Shown in pieces: positions 48,692 to 57,129 of a stretch of DNA of 64,000 nt. Under the pieces are notes generated by a model. The model did no database searches. It was given only the letters and a program-made list of their open reading frames with translations, and had not been told where the DNA came from. This stretch comes from J054 sp965221985 (GTDB taxonomy: Bacteria > Pseudomonadota > Gammaproteobacteria > Steroidobacterales > GCA-2729495): assembly GCA_965221985.1 (NCBI GenBank), contig OZ244928.1, forward strand, positions 1,922,001 through 1,986,000, in the 5' to 3' direction. The translations under genes and the position numbers were made by a program. Numbering within the stretch: position 1 is the stretch's first letter; every line of letters starts with the position of its first letter.

Positions 48692-48712
48692 TTTGGAATA
48701 TCTTGTATATGC

Positions 48713-48768
48713 CCATAACCAGTCAAAGAAGCTGACCGCCTTCGGCGGCCCCTTTTTGAGGCGTAGAT
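48713..48768 (+). repeat. decayed terminal attC site
   Basis: Left core CCATAAC and the arms TCAAAGAAGCTGACCGCC/GGCGGCCCCTTTTTGAGG are intact, same type as 18660. The right core reads GCGTAGATG: one T of GTTAGATG is missing. Confidence 0.8.
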
Positions 48769-48868
48769 GTCGTCCAATCAGCGCCAGCGCCAATTTGACT
48801 AAAACGCGACCACCGCGATTGACCAAGCATTCCGAAAACAACGTTGCTGCCAAGTAATCGGCGGCCTG

Positions 48869-49128
48869 GTGACGCTCATACTAATTGTCGGGCTGCCCTA
48901 CGGATATTACTTCTGGCGAAGCTTTGTAGAGTTCGACTATGTGCGAGGTTCCATCGTTGAGGGTGCAGGATGCACCAGAGCATACGGAGGGGATGCATGC
49001 AGAATCGTAAGGCTCGCAGACCGCTATCGTTGGCATTATCAACTGAATGCTCTTACGCAGAAAGTTGCTGTGCTGCGGATCCATGGAAATCGTGGATATC
49101 GGTCGGTTTCCCTTATCAGTTCGATAGT
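48869..49128 (+). pseudogene. probable truncated cassette gene
   Basis: A GTG-started frame gives a membrane-anchored N-terminus (TLILIVGLPYGYYFWRSFVEF) and GCTRAYGGDACRIVRLADRYRWHYQLNALTQKVAVLRIHG. The frame then runs into the antisense of the MFS gene, so the original 3' end and its attC seem to have been lost at about 49125. Alternatively it is a chance frame. Confidence 0.4.
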
Positions 49129-50370
49129 TCATTCGACTTGGGAAACACTGTTTTCACCTGCCGTTGTATTTCGTCCACGGAAAGCGTCATTGATCCAGAT
49201 AGCGCTGAGAATCGGCACCAGTAACAGCGGAATAAATGCGATGAACTGAAAAGATGCAATCGAAGCAATTCTTGTCACCTCGGCCAATGCGTCGGGCGAA
49301 AGTTCAACCAGTTTGGCGGCACCTCCCGCAGCTTCCGTCGTGGCCGAGTCGAAAATTTGACCCCTACGCGGCAGAATGAACTGGATTGACATGCCTTCGG
49401 CGAAACCCATCAAGCCTAAGGCTAAAGCCCCACCGCGAGGGTATTTTTCGGCCACGATGCCGAGCATTGTTCGCCACATGTAACAAACGCCAATACCCCA
49501 CGCCGTCGCTGCCATTAAAGCGAGCAGGGGCGAGCAGGCGATGCTGAGAAGATAAAGACCTGCAGCTGCTGCCATGCAACTGACGAACATCAGGCCAATG
49601 GACGAAATTCGATCGACAATCGGACCTGCGAAATGTCTCATTACGAACATCAGCAAACTGACATACACCAATACGAGAATTCCCTGCATTCCAACAACAT
49701 TGGACAGGCTCATATTCACCCATTGTCCGGGGGCCAGTTCCGCGGCGGCGGTGAGAAACATGCATGCCCAGAAAACCCAGAATAGCGGCCGTTTGGCGAG
49801 CTCGGTCAGCATGCCGGCATAGCTCACGCCGGATGCAACCCGTTCGGTAACGGGAAAATTGGCCGTTGCGACCAGCCAGGCCAGGATGAGCGCAGGAATT
49901 AGGAGCACTAGCAAATTGAATTCCCAAGGCAAATCGATCTTTGAAATTCCTACGCCCAATAGTCCGCCACCGACGATACCGGCGGGCTACCAGGCACGCA
50001 GAATGTTCAGACGCCGGGTTTTTTCTTCTGGATAGAGCGCCGCGATCATTGGATTTGAAGCAGCTTCTACAGCGCCCCATCCCAGACCCGTCAGTAAGAG
50101 ACTTGCCAGAATGAGCGTTTCGACGACATTGCTACTCGGAATGACCGCAGCGGCGAGCAAACCAATCGAGCCGGCTGTATATTCGAGAGCAGACAGCAAC
50201 AGCATTCGTTTCATTCCGACCAGATCGACCACGGCGCTCCCGAATAACAGCGTGAATGCAAAGCCCGAAAATGTAATGCTCAACGCCTGGCCAACTTTTG
50301 CGGCCGAATTTGCCGAGTCAATCTGATCGTAAATGCGGGGTTCAGAGTAAACACCGGGGTCGCTAAGCCG
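49129..50370 (-). pseudogene. MFS transporter, nonsense mutation and 5' truncation
   Basis: Reading the minus strand gives GQALSITFSGFAFTLLFGSAVVDLVGMKRMLLLSALEYTAG, then PMIAALYPEEKTRRLNILRAW, a TAG at about 49985, and continues in frame PAGIVGGGLLGVGISK... to VPILSAIWINDAF. In related MFS proteins this position reads W-W-P, so TGG has become TAG. The frame is also closed by a TAA near 50395 with no start before the first visible helix. About ten transmembrane segments remain. Decayed gene at the edge of the array. Confidence 0.8.
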
Positions 50371-50434
50371 TAGATTTTACTCTGGCCCCATAGATTGGTC
50401 ACAACGGCGTTCAGCAGTTGTATCATTAGCCATT

Positions 50435-51445
50435 ATGGAAATAGATATCATCCTCAATGAGTTTGCCAGCCCTGCCGAGGCGGCGGAATTGACTCAACTG
50501 GCGGAAAGTTATGGTTTGCGGGGTGTTTGGTCCAGCAGTTATGGCGATGGCTGGGATCCGTTCATGTCCCTCTCTCTGGCGGCAAACCAATCTAGCAATA
50601 TTCGCCTTGGGCCTTTAGCAGTCAGCCCCTATGAGCTACACCCATTAAAGATGACTAATGCGCTGCACTCGCTGAATGAACTCAGCGAGGGGCGGGCCAT
50701 GATTTGTGTGGGTGGCGGCGGTGGCGTTATTCAGCACATGGGAAAAAAGCGTGACCGAATGATTGGTCATTTGCGTGAGTGTCTGGAAATAATGAACCGG
50801 GTGTCTATGGATAAAGACCTCAATTATAACGGGGAGTTCTACAGTACCTGGGGCTACAAACTGAAGTGGGCGATACAAAGTAAGCCGCAGATATATGTTG
50901 CTTCCAATTGGCCGCAAACAATGCGCTTGGCCGTCAATATGGCCGATGGCTTAATGACCAGTGATTTTTGTATCCCACTGATGCGTCAACGTATCGAAGA
51001 AATCTATGCAGAGCTGGATGCAGTAAACCGGCCCCGTGATAGCTTTCGGATTAGTAACTTTTGGGCCTGGCACATTAAAGAGGATGCGGAAGCATCGTGG
51101 GCGGAAGCGCGACGGGAACTCATATTGCGTGGTTACCTGGGTAAACAGTATTTTGAGCCATTCCTGCAAGCCGATGAGTTGCAACTTATGCTGGATCACT
51201 TTGATGACTTTCTTGATGCCTGGAAGCAGGGCAGCGATAAGATCAATAATGTGTCTGATGAACTGGTCCGCAAAATGATTACCAATATTTCCTACGTTGG
51301 GGGTCTGGATGCTATTGACCAGGCTGTTGATTCTCTGCGTGAATTTTCTGCAGCTGGACTTACTGAAATTGCGCTGCGGGTACATGACAAGCCAGCTGAA
51401 TCAATTCGTCTTATTGGCGAGCGGGTAGCACCAGCTATTCGGTGA
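50435..51445 (+). CDS. LLM-class flavin-dependent oxidoreductase (copy 2)
   Basis: 336 residues: MEIDIILNEFASPAEAAELTQLAESYGLRGVWSSSYGDGWDPFMSL, PLAVSPYELHPLKMTNALHSLNELSEGRAMICVGGGGG, ISNFWAWHIKEDAEASWAEARRELILRGYLG, AGLTEIALRVHDKP. Same length as, and alignable end to end with, the protein at 8271-9281; the two are clear paralogues of one LLM subgroup. Presumably uses FMNH2 or F420. Gene stands alone. Confidence 0.9.
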   Translation: MEIDIILNEFASPAEAAELTQLAESYGLRGVWSSSYGDGWDPFMSLSLAANQSSNIRLGPLAVSPYELHPLKMTNALHSLNELSEGRAMICVGGGGGVIQHMGKKRDRMIGHLRECLEIMNRVSMDKDLNYNGEFYSTWGYKLKWAIQSKPQIYVASNWPQTMRLAVNMADGLMTSDFCIPLMRQRIEEIYAELDAVNRPRDSFRISNFWAWHIKEDAEASWAEARRELILRGYLGKQYFEPFLQADELQLMLDHFDDFLDAWKQGSDKINNVSDELVRKMITNISYVGGLDAIDQAVDSLREFSAAGLTEIALRVHDKPAESIRLIGERVAPAIR

Positions 51446-51528
51446 ATTATAGACTTCCGGCTTTTTCTGTAGAGCGAGTGTGCGCGCTGGCCCGCTGCTA
51501 AGGGTGTTGGTTTTCTAGGTGATATTGC

Positions 51529-52167
51529 ATGTACATTCCAAAGCACTTCGAGGAGCAAGATACTGAAGCGCTATTCGAGTTAGTCCAGCGCTATCCACTG
51601 GCAACGCTAGTCACAAATAGCGCGGTAGGTTTTTGCGCGAATCACGTACCGCTCCGCCTAGAGCAAAACGAATCTTGCCATATCGTTTTTCAGGGCCATG
51701 TAGCGAGAAACAATCCTATTTGGCGGGACGCGGCTGGGGAAGCTCTTGCCGTGTTTCAAGGGGCGGAGTCCTACATTACCCCCAGCTTGTATCCGAGCAA
51801 GAAGGAGCACGGAAAAGTCGTGCCGACATGGAACTACATTGCCGTGCATGCCTCCGGGCAGATACGGTTCATTGATGACCAAGACTGGAAAATGAAATTT
51901 CTAAACAGCCTAACCAATGAGCACGAATCGAAACAAGAGCATCCTTGGAGGGTCGCAGATGCGCCAGCTGATTACACGGAGAATATGCTTGAGCACCTAG
52001 TTGGCTTTGAGTTATCAGTTGAAAAATTGGTCGGTAGTTGGAAGCTTAGCCAAAATCGATCCGTAGCGGATCGGAATGGTGTCATCGAGGGGCTTACGCA
52101 TCGTCCTGATGCGAAGGCCAAGGAATTGGCTAATGTTATGGTCGAGCGCTGGAAAGATGAACAATGA
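51529..52167 (+). CDS. PaiB-like FMN-binding protein
   Basis: 212 residues starting MYIPKHFEEQDTEALFELVQRYPLATLV. FMN-binding split-barrel of the PaiB family (ANHVPLRLE, FQGHVARNNPIWRD, EALAVFQGAESYITPSLYPSKKEHGKVVPTWNYIAVHASGQI, GFELSVEKLVGSWKLSQNRS). PaiB of Bacillus was described as a transcriptional regulator; most homologues are untested flavoproteins. Full length. Confidence 0.92.
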   Translation: MYIPKHFEEQDTEALFELVQRYPLATLVTNSAVGFCANHVPLRLEQNESCHIVFQGHVARNNPIWRDAAGEALAVFQGAESYITPSLYPSKKEHGKVVPTWNYIAVHASGQIRFIDDQDWKMKFLNSLTNEHESKQEHPWRVADAPADYTENMLEHLVGFELSVEKLVGSWKLSQNRSVADRNGVIEGLTHRPDAKAKELANVMVERWKDEQ

Positions 52168-52240
52168 CCAGTTGTAGGAGTACGCTTGTTTTACGTGCCG
52201 GGCGCCTGGCTTCGCCAGATGCCACGGCGCAAGGCCATAG
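52160..52240 (+). repeat. possible attC relic
   Basis: TGACCAGTTGTAGGAGTACGC ... GGGCGCCTGGCTTCGCCAGATGCC retains a CTGGC-TTC-GCCAG hairpin and a TAACCAG-like left end but no GTTRRRY core. Weak. Confidence 0.3.
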
Positions 52241-52249
52241 GGCTACTAA

Positions 52250-53035
52250 ATGATGAAGCGAGTTCTTGCTGCGATCGCTATTCTTGTTTTCATCGCCGTA
52301 GCGATTGTGATGGCGAAGCCTTCGCGATATGACGAACAGCAGCTTCGGCTAGAGGACGGAAGGATTTCCTATAAAACCGCCGGTAGCGGAGATGTGGTTA
52401 TCTTGATACATGGATTTGCCGCGGAGGATTATCAGTGGGAAATGCTTGGTCTGGTCAGCGAACTTGCGAAAACTTATCAGGTTGTTATCTATGATGCGCG
52501 TGGGCACGGCGATAGCTTCAAGCCGATTGACCAAGGAAGTTACGGCTTGCACTTGGTTAATGATTTGCTGGAGCTGATGAAAGAACTTGACATACAAACA
52601 GCACATTTGATTGGCCATTCGATGGGTGGATTGACGGCTTTCAAGTTTGCATCGATGTATCCGGAAAAAACTTTGAGTGTCATTTCTATGGGCATGGGGT
52701 GGCTGAAACCTGGGCGTTACGCGGATCAGCGTTTTAGTAAACCGGATGGGAGCGCATGGTCAGATGTACTGAAAGCATGCTTTCCGACGCTCAAGGAGCT
52801 TTCTTTAACTGGCCAAGATATGGTGGACCTAAAAATACCTGCTTCCGTAATTATTGGTACAGATGATGAGAACTATGCTCAGACCGTCCCACCACTTAAG
52901 AAAATACGCCCCGATATTGAGGTGATGGAAGTCGATGGAAGAGGGCACGTTAATATTCTCTGGTGGTCAGAGCTAGAAAATAATATCTTTCGCCTGTTGG
53001 CCAATGCGGGGCATGTGTCGCGTAACGCCCTATAA
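52250..53035 (+). CDS. exported alpha/beta hydrolase
   Basis: 261 residues. N-terminal hydrophobic anchor or signal (AIAILVFIAVAIVMA). Alpha/beta-hydrolase fold with oxyanion loop VILIHGFAAEDYQWEM, DARGHGDS, nucleophile elbow IGHSMGG (Ser), acid region IIGTDDENYAQT and catalytic His in DGRGHVNILWW. Substrate unknown. Flanked by degenerate attC-like sequences, so possibly an old cassette. Confidence 0.9.
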   Translation: MMKRVLAAIAILVFIAVAIVMAKPSRYDEQQLRLEDGRISYKTAGSGDVVILIHGFAAEDYQWEMLGLVSELAKTYQVVIYDARGHGDSFKPIDQGSYGLHLVNDLLELMKELDIQTAHLIGHSMGGLTAFKFASMYPEKTLSVISMGMGWLKPGRYADQRFSKPDGSAWSDVLKACFPTLKELSLTGQDMVDLKIPASVIIGTDDENYAQTVPPLKKIRPDIEVMEVDGRGHVNILWWSELENNIFRLLANAGHVSRNAL

Positions 53036-53116
53036 TCATCGCGAGCAATCCACGTTTGATCCGTTGACCAATTTGCTGCCGCAAATGATCCCCCGCTTCA
53101 AGTACGGCTGTTAGGC
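53027..53116 (+). repeat. eroded attC site
   Basis: TATAATCATCGCGAGCAATCC, ACGTTTGATCCGTTGACC, TTTGCTGCCGCAAATGATCC, then GCTGTTAGGC. It follows the 19644/21474 type attC base for base over long parts (ACGTTTGACCC, TTTTGCTGCCGCAAAA) and keeps a right core GTTAGGC. Confidence 0.7.
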
Positions 53117-53123
53117 GCCTTGT

Positions 53124-53669
53124 ATGGAATCACGTATGAGCCAGATTGACATCCAGCCAATATTAATTGGCAAGACGATAAAACTACGGCCTTTGGAACG
53201 AGAGGACTTTGAAGCGCTATATCTTGCCGCATCAGATCCTAAGATCTGGGAACTTCACCCCGATTCGGAGCGCTATAAACGCGATATTTTTCAACAGCGT
53301 TTTTTCGAGGGTGCTATAGCTAGCAGAGGTGCTTTGGCAATTGAAAAGGTTGATTCGGGGAATATTATTGGTTGCAGTCGCTACTACGAATGGAAACCAG
53401 AAACAGAAGAAATTTCTATCGGTTATACATTTATCGCTCGAAGTCACTGGGGTGATGGCACAAATCGAGAGCTAAAGGAGCTCATGCTAAACCACATTTA
53501 TCAATGGGTCGGGTTGGTATGGTTCCATGTAGGCAAGAGCAATATTCGTTCTCGCAAGGCTGTAGAGAAGCTTGGCGCGACGTTTTCACATCAGAAAGAA
53601 TTGGAGCTGGAGGGCAGGTCGTTTACTCAGCAATTTTACAAACTAGAGACGTCGAGGTTCTGCGTCTAA
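53124..53669 (+). CDS. GNAT-family N-acetyltransferase (RimJ/RimL-like)
   Basis: 181 residues. LIGKTIKLRPLEREDFEALYLAASDPKIWELHPDSER, ISIGYTFIARSHWGDGTNRELKELMLNHIY (acetyl-CoA loop), VWFHVGKSNIRSRKAVEKLGATF: the RimJ/RimL-type acetyltransferase_3 pattern. It starts 8 bp after a GTTAGGC core and ends inside a GTCTAAC core, the typical cassette layout. Confidence 0.9.
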   Translation: MESRMSQIDIQPILIGKTIKLRPLEREDFEALYLAASDPKIWELHPDSERYKRDIFQQRFFEGAIASRGALAIEKVDSGNIIGCSRYYEWKPETEEISIGYTFIARSHWGDGTNRELKELMLNHIYQWVGLVWFHVGKSNIRSRKAVEKLGATFSHQKELELEGRSFTQQFYKLETSRFCV

Positions 53670-53742
53670 CTAGGCCGCTTGCACGACACCAAGAAACCGC
53701 CGCATTGCTGTGCTTTTTCGGTCCCTACTGTCGGTGTTATGT
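53664..53742 (+). repeat. eroded attC-like site
   Basis: Left core GTCTAAC overlaps the upstream stop codon, right core GTTATGT holds the ATG of the next gene. Inner arms pair poorly. Confidence 0.5.
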
Positions 53743-54329
53743 TTCCTAATACCCGAAATCTCGACATGTCCGCACCCGAAGCCTTGGGAGCCATAGAGGC
53801 AGCAACAATTGCGCTCGGATTCGGCATCTCATCGGAAGCGGCAACAGGTGCTCTGCTTCGCAAGCTCGCCAGCCTAACGCCTGGTGGGAAGATACTAGAA
53901 TTGGGCACAGGCACGGGCCTTGCTACCTGCTGGCTGTTGGATGGAATGGATGATTCTGCTGAACTGGTATCGGTGGATAACGATGCCACGGTTCAAGCCG
54001 TTGCATCCACTTGCCTTGGCGAGGACCCTAGACTCACCCTAGTTTGTGAAGACGGTGAAATTTTTCTATCCAAGTGGACTAAGAAATTTGATCTCGTATT
54101 TGCAGATGCTTGGCCAGGAAAGTTTAGCCACCTTGAAGAGGCGTTAGCTCTCTTGAGCTATGGCGCCATCTACGTGGTAGACGATCTGCTCCCACAAGCA
54201 AACTGGCCTGAAGGACACGCGCCCAAGGTGCCAGCCTTTATTGCTGAAGTTAGTAGCAAACAGGACCTAGATGTTGAGTATCGTGAGTGGTCTAGTGGCA
54301 TTTTGGTCGCCCAGAAACATAGCCGGTAA
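53739..54329 (+). CDS. O-methyltransferase-like SAM-dependent methyltransferase
   Basis: 196 residues from ATG 53739 inside the GTTATGT core. SAM-binding motif KILELGTGTGLATCWLLDGM, acidic loop VSVDNDATVQAVA, then FDLVFADAWPGKFSHLEEALALLSYGAIYVVDDLLPQANW, as in class I catechol O-methyltransferase-like enzymes. Substrate unknown. Cassette-like boundaries on both sides. Confidence 0.85.
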   Translation: MFPNTRNLDMSAPEALGAIEAATIALGFGISSEAATGALLRKLASLTPGGKILELGTGTGLATCWLLDGMDDSAELVSVDNDATVQAVASTCLGEDPRLTLVCEDGEIFLSKWTKKFDLVFADAWPGKFSHLEEALALLSYGAIYVVDDLLPQANWPEGHAPKVPAFIAEVSSKQDLDVEYREWSSGILVAQKHSR

Positions 54330-54665
54330 GACAAGGCGCAGCCTCGTTTTCTGGAACGTTAGGACCTGAGGAAGCAAAGCGCGATGAGACCCGGCGGAGA
54401 AACAAGCGACGTTCGACCACGCACTTTATTCGTTACCAATTCGGTAGCGCGTCCTAAAGCAACCGGGTTATTGCGTTACGGCGCGTGACGTCCTAGTTCA
54501 CCTAAGTACCAGTTTCCGATCGTTAGTCTATGCTGTTCCGGGTCCCATAGGCATCGGGCATATGCCTAAAATGGCCCATTGACTGGCGTTTGCCCGATTC
54601 TTTCTCCTTCGACACGGCGCATGATTTGCCTCAAAGAGCGACTCATGCATAAACAGGAGAACGTG
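54330..54665 (+). other. intergenic region with attC-like relics
   Basis: No gene. Holds two possible relics: 54324-54364 (GGTAAGACAAGGCGC...GGAACGTTAGGA) and 54398-54481 (GAAACAAGCGACGTTCGACCACGC ... TTGCGTTACGG), the second resembling the CAAGCGACGTTTGACC attC type. Also the promoter region for the cytochrome gene. Confidence 0.45.
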
Positions 54666-55226
54666 ATGACTATCCAAGATTACTCTTATCCGTGGTACGC
54701 CAAAGTCTTGCATTTGGGTATGGCGGGCTTTGGTATTGCGGCATTCTTCACGGGTGAATTTGCCGAAGATGGCGCTAATACTCTCGGGTACTTGCTCCAT
54801 GCGTATCTGGGCCTGTCCCTGGCAGTTTTTGTGCTAGTGCGGATGTCGTGCGGTCTAATGGGCACTGGACCACTGCGGTTTTCCGATTGGTTGCCGTGGT
54901 CCCGCGGCCAATGGACAAAGGCCCGTCAAGACCTAACTAGTTTGCTTCGCTTCGAAATTCCCGAACGGGGGATGCACGAGGGTCTCGCCGGACTCACGCA
55001 GGCCTTTGGTATCGTTGTTTTCGCTTGGATGGGCGCAACCGGAACCGGGCTTTTCCTACTGGGTGGCAGTCTGGAAAATGAGCTTTTTGAGTTTACGGAG
55101 GAAATTCATGAGCTTGGTGAAGCCCTTATTCCCGTTTATCTGGGCCTCCATGTAGGATCAGTTCTGTTGCATTCATTGGCGGGTAACCCGTTATGGCGCA
55201 GAATGTGGACAATCAGCGGGAACTAA
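54666..55226 (+). CDS. cytochrome b561-like membrane protein
   Basis: 186 residues from ATG 54666 (GGAG 8 bp upstream); longer in-frame starts lack ribosome sites. Four transmembrane helices with helix-borne histidines: YPWYAKVLHLGMAGFGIAAFF, LLHAYLGLSLAVFVLV, GLAGLTQAFGIVVFAWMGATG, PVYLGLHVGSVLLHSLAG. LH...G, HAYLG, LHVG and LLH are the heme b ligand type of the b561/Ni-Fe hydrogenase cytochrome family. Likely electron transfer; overlaps the regulator gene downstream. Confidence 0.82.
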   Translation: MTIQDYSYPWYAKVLHLGMAGFGIAAFFTGEFAEDGANTLGYLLHAYLGLSLAVFVLVRMSCGLMGTGPLRFSDWLPWSRGQWTKARQDLTSLLRFEIPERGMHEGLAGLTQAFGIVVFAWMGATGTGLFLLGGSLENELFEFTEEIHELGEALIPVYLGLHVGSVLLHSLAGNPLWRRMWTISGN

Positions 55227-55723
55227 TACCGCCAAGAGGCCGACGATTTAACGTGAAGCTCAAACAATATGTTCCAGCAATTATTCTGGCATCCGCTATG
55301 CTGTTCTTCGCCTACGACATCGTGGCCGATCTTCAGGATGATAGTGAGCGTATTTTGCATATCACAATCGAAGCATTGGTCTTTATTGCTATATCGACAG
55401 TGCTGTACGTCGAGCTAAGGCGGGTGAGGCAGTTGAAGGCAGAGGTCCACTTGGAGCGGGATCGAACCGCTAGGTTGTCCGGAGAATTGCTCGTCGTTAT
55501 GCGCAGCCAATTTGCCGACTGGGGTTTGTCACCGTCGGAATGTGAGGTAGCACTTTTGCTGATCAAGGGTCTAACGATGAAGGAAATTGCTATCGCCCGT
55601 GACGTGAAAGAGAAAACTGTGCGTCAACAGGCAACTAGTATCTATGCGAAGTCGGGCTATGCTGGCCGTCATGAGTTAGCGGCACATTTTATCGAAGACT
55701 TAATGAGCTATGATCCAAAATAG
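55193..55723 (+). CDS. membrane-anchored LuxR-type transcriptional regulator
   Basis: 176 residues. Two transmembrane helices near the N-terminus (QYVPAIILASAMLFFAYDIVA, ITIEALVFIAISTVLYVEL), a coiled-coil linker (VRQLKAEVHLERDRTARLSGEL), and a C-terminal LuxR helix-turn-helix (WGLSPSECEVALLLIKGLTMKEIAIARDVKEKTVRQQATSIYAKSG). Overlaps the cytochrome gene by 34 bp, so the two are surely linked; the regulator may sense redox state through it. Confidence 0.87.
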   Translation: MAQNVDNQRELIPPRGRRFNVKLKQYVPAIILASAMLFFAYDIVADLQDDSERILHITIEALVFIAISTVLYVELRRVRQLKAEVHLERDRTARLSGELLVVMRSQFADWGLSPSECEVALLLIKGLTMKEIAIARDVKEKTVRQQATSIYAKSGYAGRHELAAHFIEDLMSYDPK

Positions 55724-55846
55724 TCGTGGCTCTTCGGTATTTTTTATCGACTGTTAGCAGAACACCGTATTTGGCATTCATAAGATCGGATTTGCCGCTA
55801 TCCTAAGTGTTCGACACGTAAATTGAAGATACGAGATGTTCTCGAA

Positions 55847-56391
55847 ATGTCCAACGGCACTGTAGTCGCGGTTTTTGCGAATCCAATCCACGCTCTAAGC
55901 AAACCGAATTTGCCAAGTATCACACTGGTCGCCGGTCTAGGTGCTGATGGCGATGCGCATTCTGGTGAAACCGTAAAGCATCGTTCACGAGTTGCTCGCG
56001 ACCCAACACAAGCCAATCTTCGGCAAATTCATTTGATACACAGTGAATTGCATGAGGCACTACGAGGGCAGGGATTCTCTATCGATCCTGGTCAGATGGG
56101 TGAGAACATCACTACATCAGGCGTTAATCTTTTGAGCCTTGCAAAGGGTGCTATTCTGAGAATTGGCCAAAAAGCCATTGTCGAGGTTACGGCTTACGAA
56201 ACCCATGTGCTCAGTTGGAGGAAATCCAGGCGGGTCTCATGCAGGCCACACTGGATAGAGATAATGACGGGAATCTCATACGTAAGGCCGGAATAATGGT
56301 AATTGTCTTGGTTGGTGGGGTAGTCAAGGCGGGCGACGCCATCGTTGTTGAGCTCCCGCGGGGCCCGCACCAAGCACTTGAGCCCGTTTGA
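55847..56391 (+). pseudogene. MOSC-domain protein with a single-base frameshift
   Basis: Starts MSNGTVVAVFANPIHALSKPNLPSITLVAGLGADGDAHSGETVKHRSR, QIHLIHSELHEALRGQGFSIDPGQMGENITTSGVNLL, typical MOSC. At about 56192 one base (a G of GGCTTACG) is missing; in the other frame the rest of the domain follows: RNPCAQLEEIQAGLMQAT, AGIMVIVLVGGVVKAGDAIVVELP, ending at 56391. MOSC proteins move sulfur for molybdenum enzymes. A sequencing error cannot be excluded. Confidence 0.85.
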
Positions 56392-56574
56392 AAGGAATTC
56401 GGGATGGAAGTATTTCGACTCTTGGAAACAGCAGGATACAAGGCGTGGCAACATGTTTGCCGCGCAAGGGGGACGTTTCAAACGCAGCCCTCCAAATACA
56501 ACGAATATCCTGCATTTTCCGCGCCGTGTTCAAAGCGCGGTTGCCTGCAAGATTAGACGCTAGGAGAGATCGGC

Positions 56575-56958
56575 ATGCTTTTCTCCGGAGCCTGTCACTG
56601 CGGTGCGGTTAGATTTGAAGTCGAGGCACCCGCGAATTCAGTGTGTCAAGAGTGCAATTGCTCTATTTGCGCCATGACAGGCTATCTTCACCTAATTGTT
56701 CCGCAGTCAGCCTTGAAGCTTATTCAGGGGCGCGACGCCCTTGCTACATACACCTTCAATACCGGCACTGCTCAGCATTTTTTCTGCAAGACTTGTGGCA
56801 TCAAATCATTCTATGTTCCTCGATCAAATCCTGATGGCTATGATGTCAACGTTCGCTGCTTGCATCCGCAACCCACGAATTTCACAATCGAGGCCTTCGA
56901 TGGCCGAAATTGGGAAGATCATGCACATACGCTTAAGGATCTTAGCAAGGCCACCTAA
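56575..56958 (+). CDS. GFA/CENP-V-type zinc-binding protein
   Basis: 127 residues. GFA fold with C-x-C ACHCGAVRFEV, C-x-C-x2-C in CQECNCSICAMTG, and FFCKTCGIKSFYVPRSNPDGYDVNVRCL, the usual zinc-binding cysteines. Related to glutathione-dependent formaldehyde-activating enzyme, but such proteins vary in function. Preceded by GGAGAG. Confidence 0.92.
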   Translation: MLFSGACHCGAVRFEVEAPANSVCQECNCSICAMTGYLHLIVPQSALKLIQGRDALATYTFNTGTAQHFFCKTCGIKSFYVPRSNPDGYDVNVRCLHPQPTNFTIEAFDGRNWEDHAHTLKDLSKAT

Positions 56959-57129
56959 GCAGGGCGGGCTGGTTCTTGAATTCGTGCGGCGTGGTATGAG
57001 GCCGGAGCTTGAATTAAGCGTTGCTGCTAATGTGTTTGCCGACTTAGCTCACCAGCGTTCATTCTGCCGCCTATTTATATAGAATCTGATTGGAGCTGAT
57101 GTAGCCTGCCGCTGATTCAGGATGTACTT

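Larger units (their letters stand above)
13877..48770 (+). mobile_element. integron cassette array, about 47 attC sites, no integrase in window
   Basis: Almost every gene in this stretch is followed within a few bases, often overlapping its stop codon, by a 57-115 bp imperfect palindrome starting with a RYYYAAC core (for example ACATAAC) and ending GGCGTTRRRY. In most cassettes the left core complements the core at the cassette's own 5' end (for example TTACAA with TTGTAAC for the doc cassette), which is how excised circles are joined. Orientation places the recombination platform on the left. No tyrosine recombinase with an IntI-type insertion is encoded here, so this is a CALIN or a fragment of a larger chromosomal integron. 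Confidence 0.93.

Noticed and set aside
13877..48770. CRISPR array
   Set aside because: Repeats are palindromic 57-115 bp sites of several types separated by genes, not short identical repeats with uniform spacers; no cas genes.
49364..50080. 238-codon minus-strand frame over the MFS gene
   Set aside because: Cys/Arg/Ser-rich shadow in another frame of the decayed transporter.
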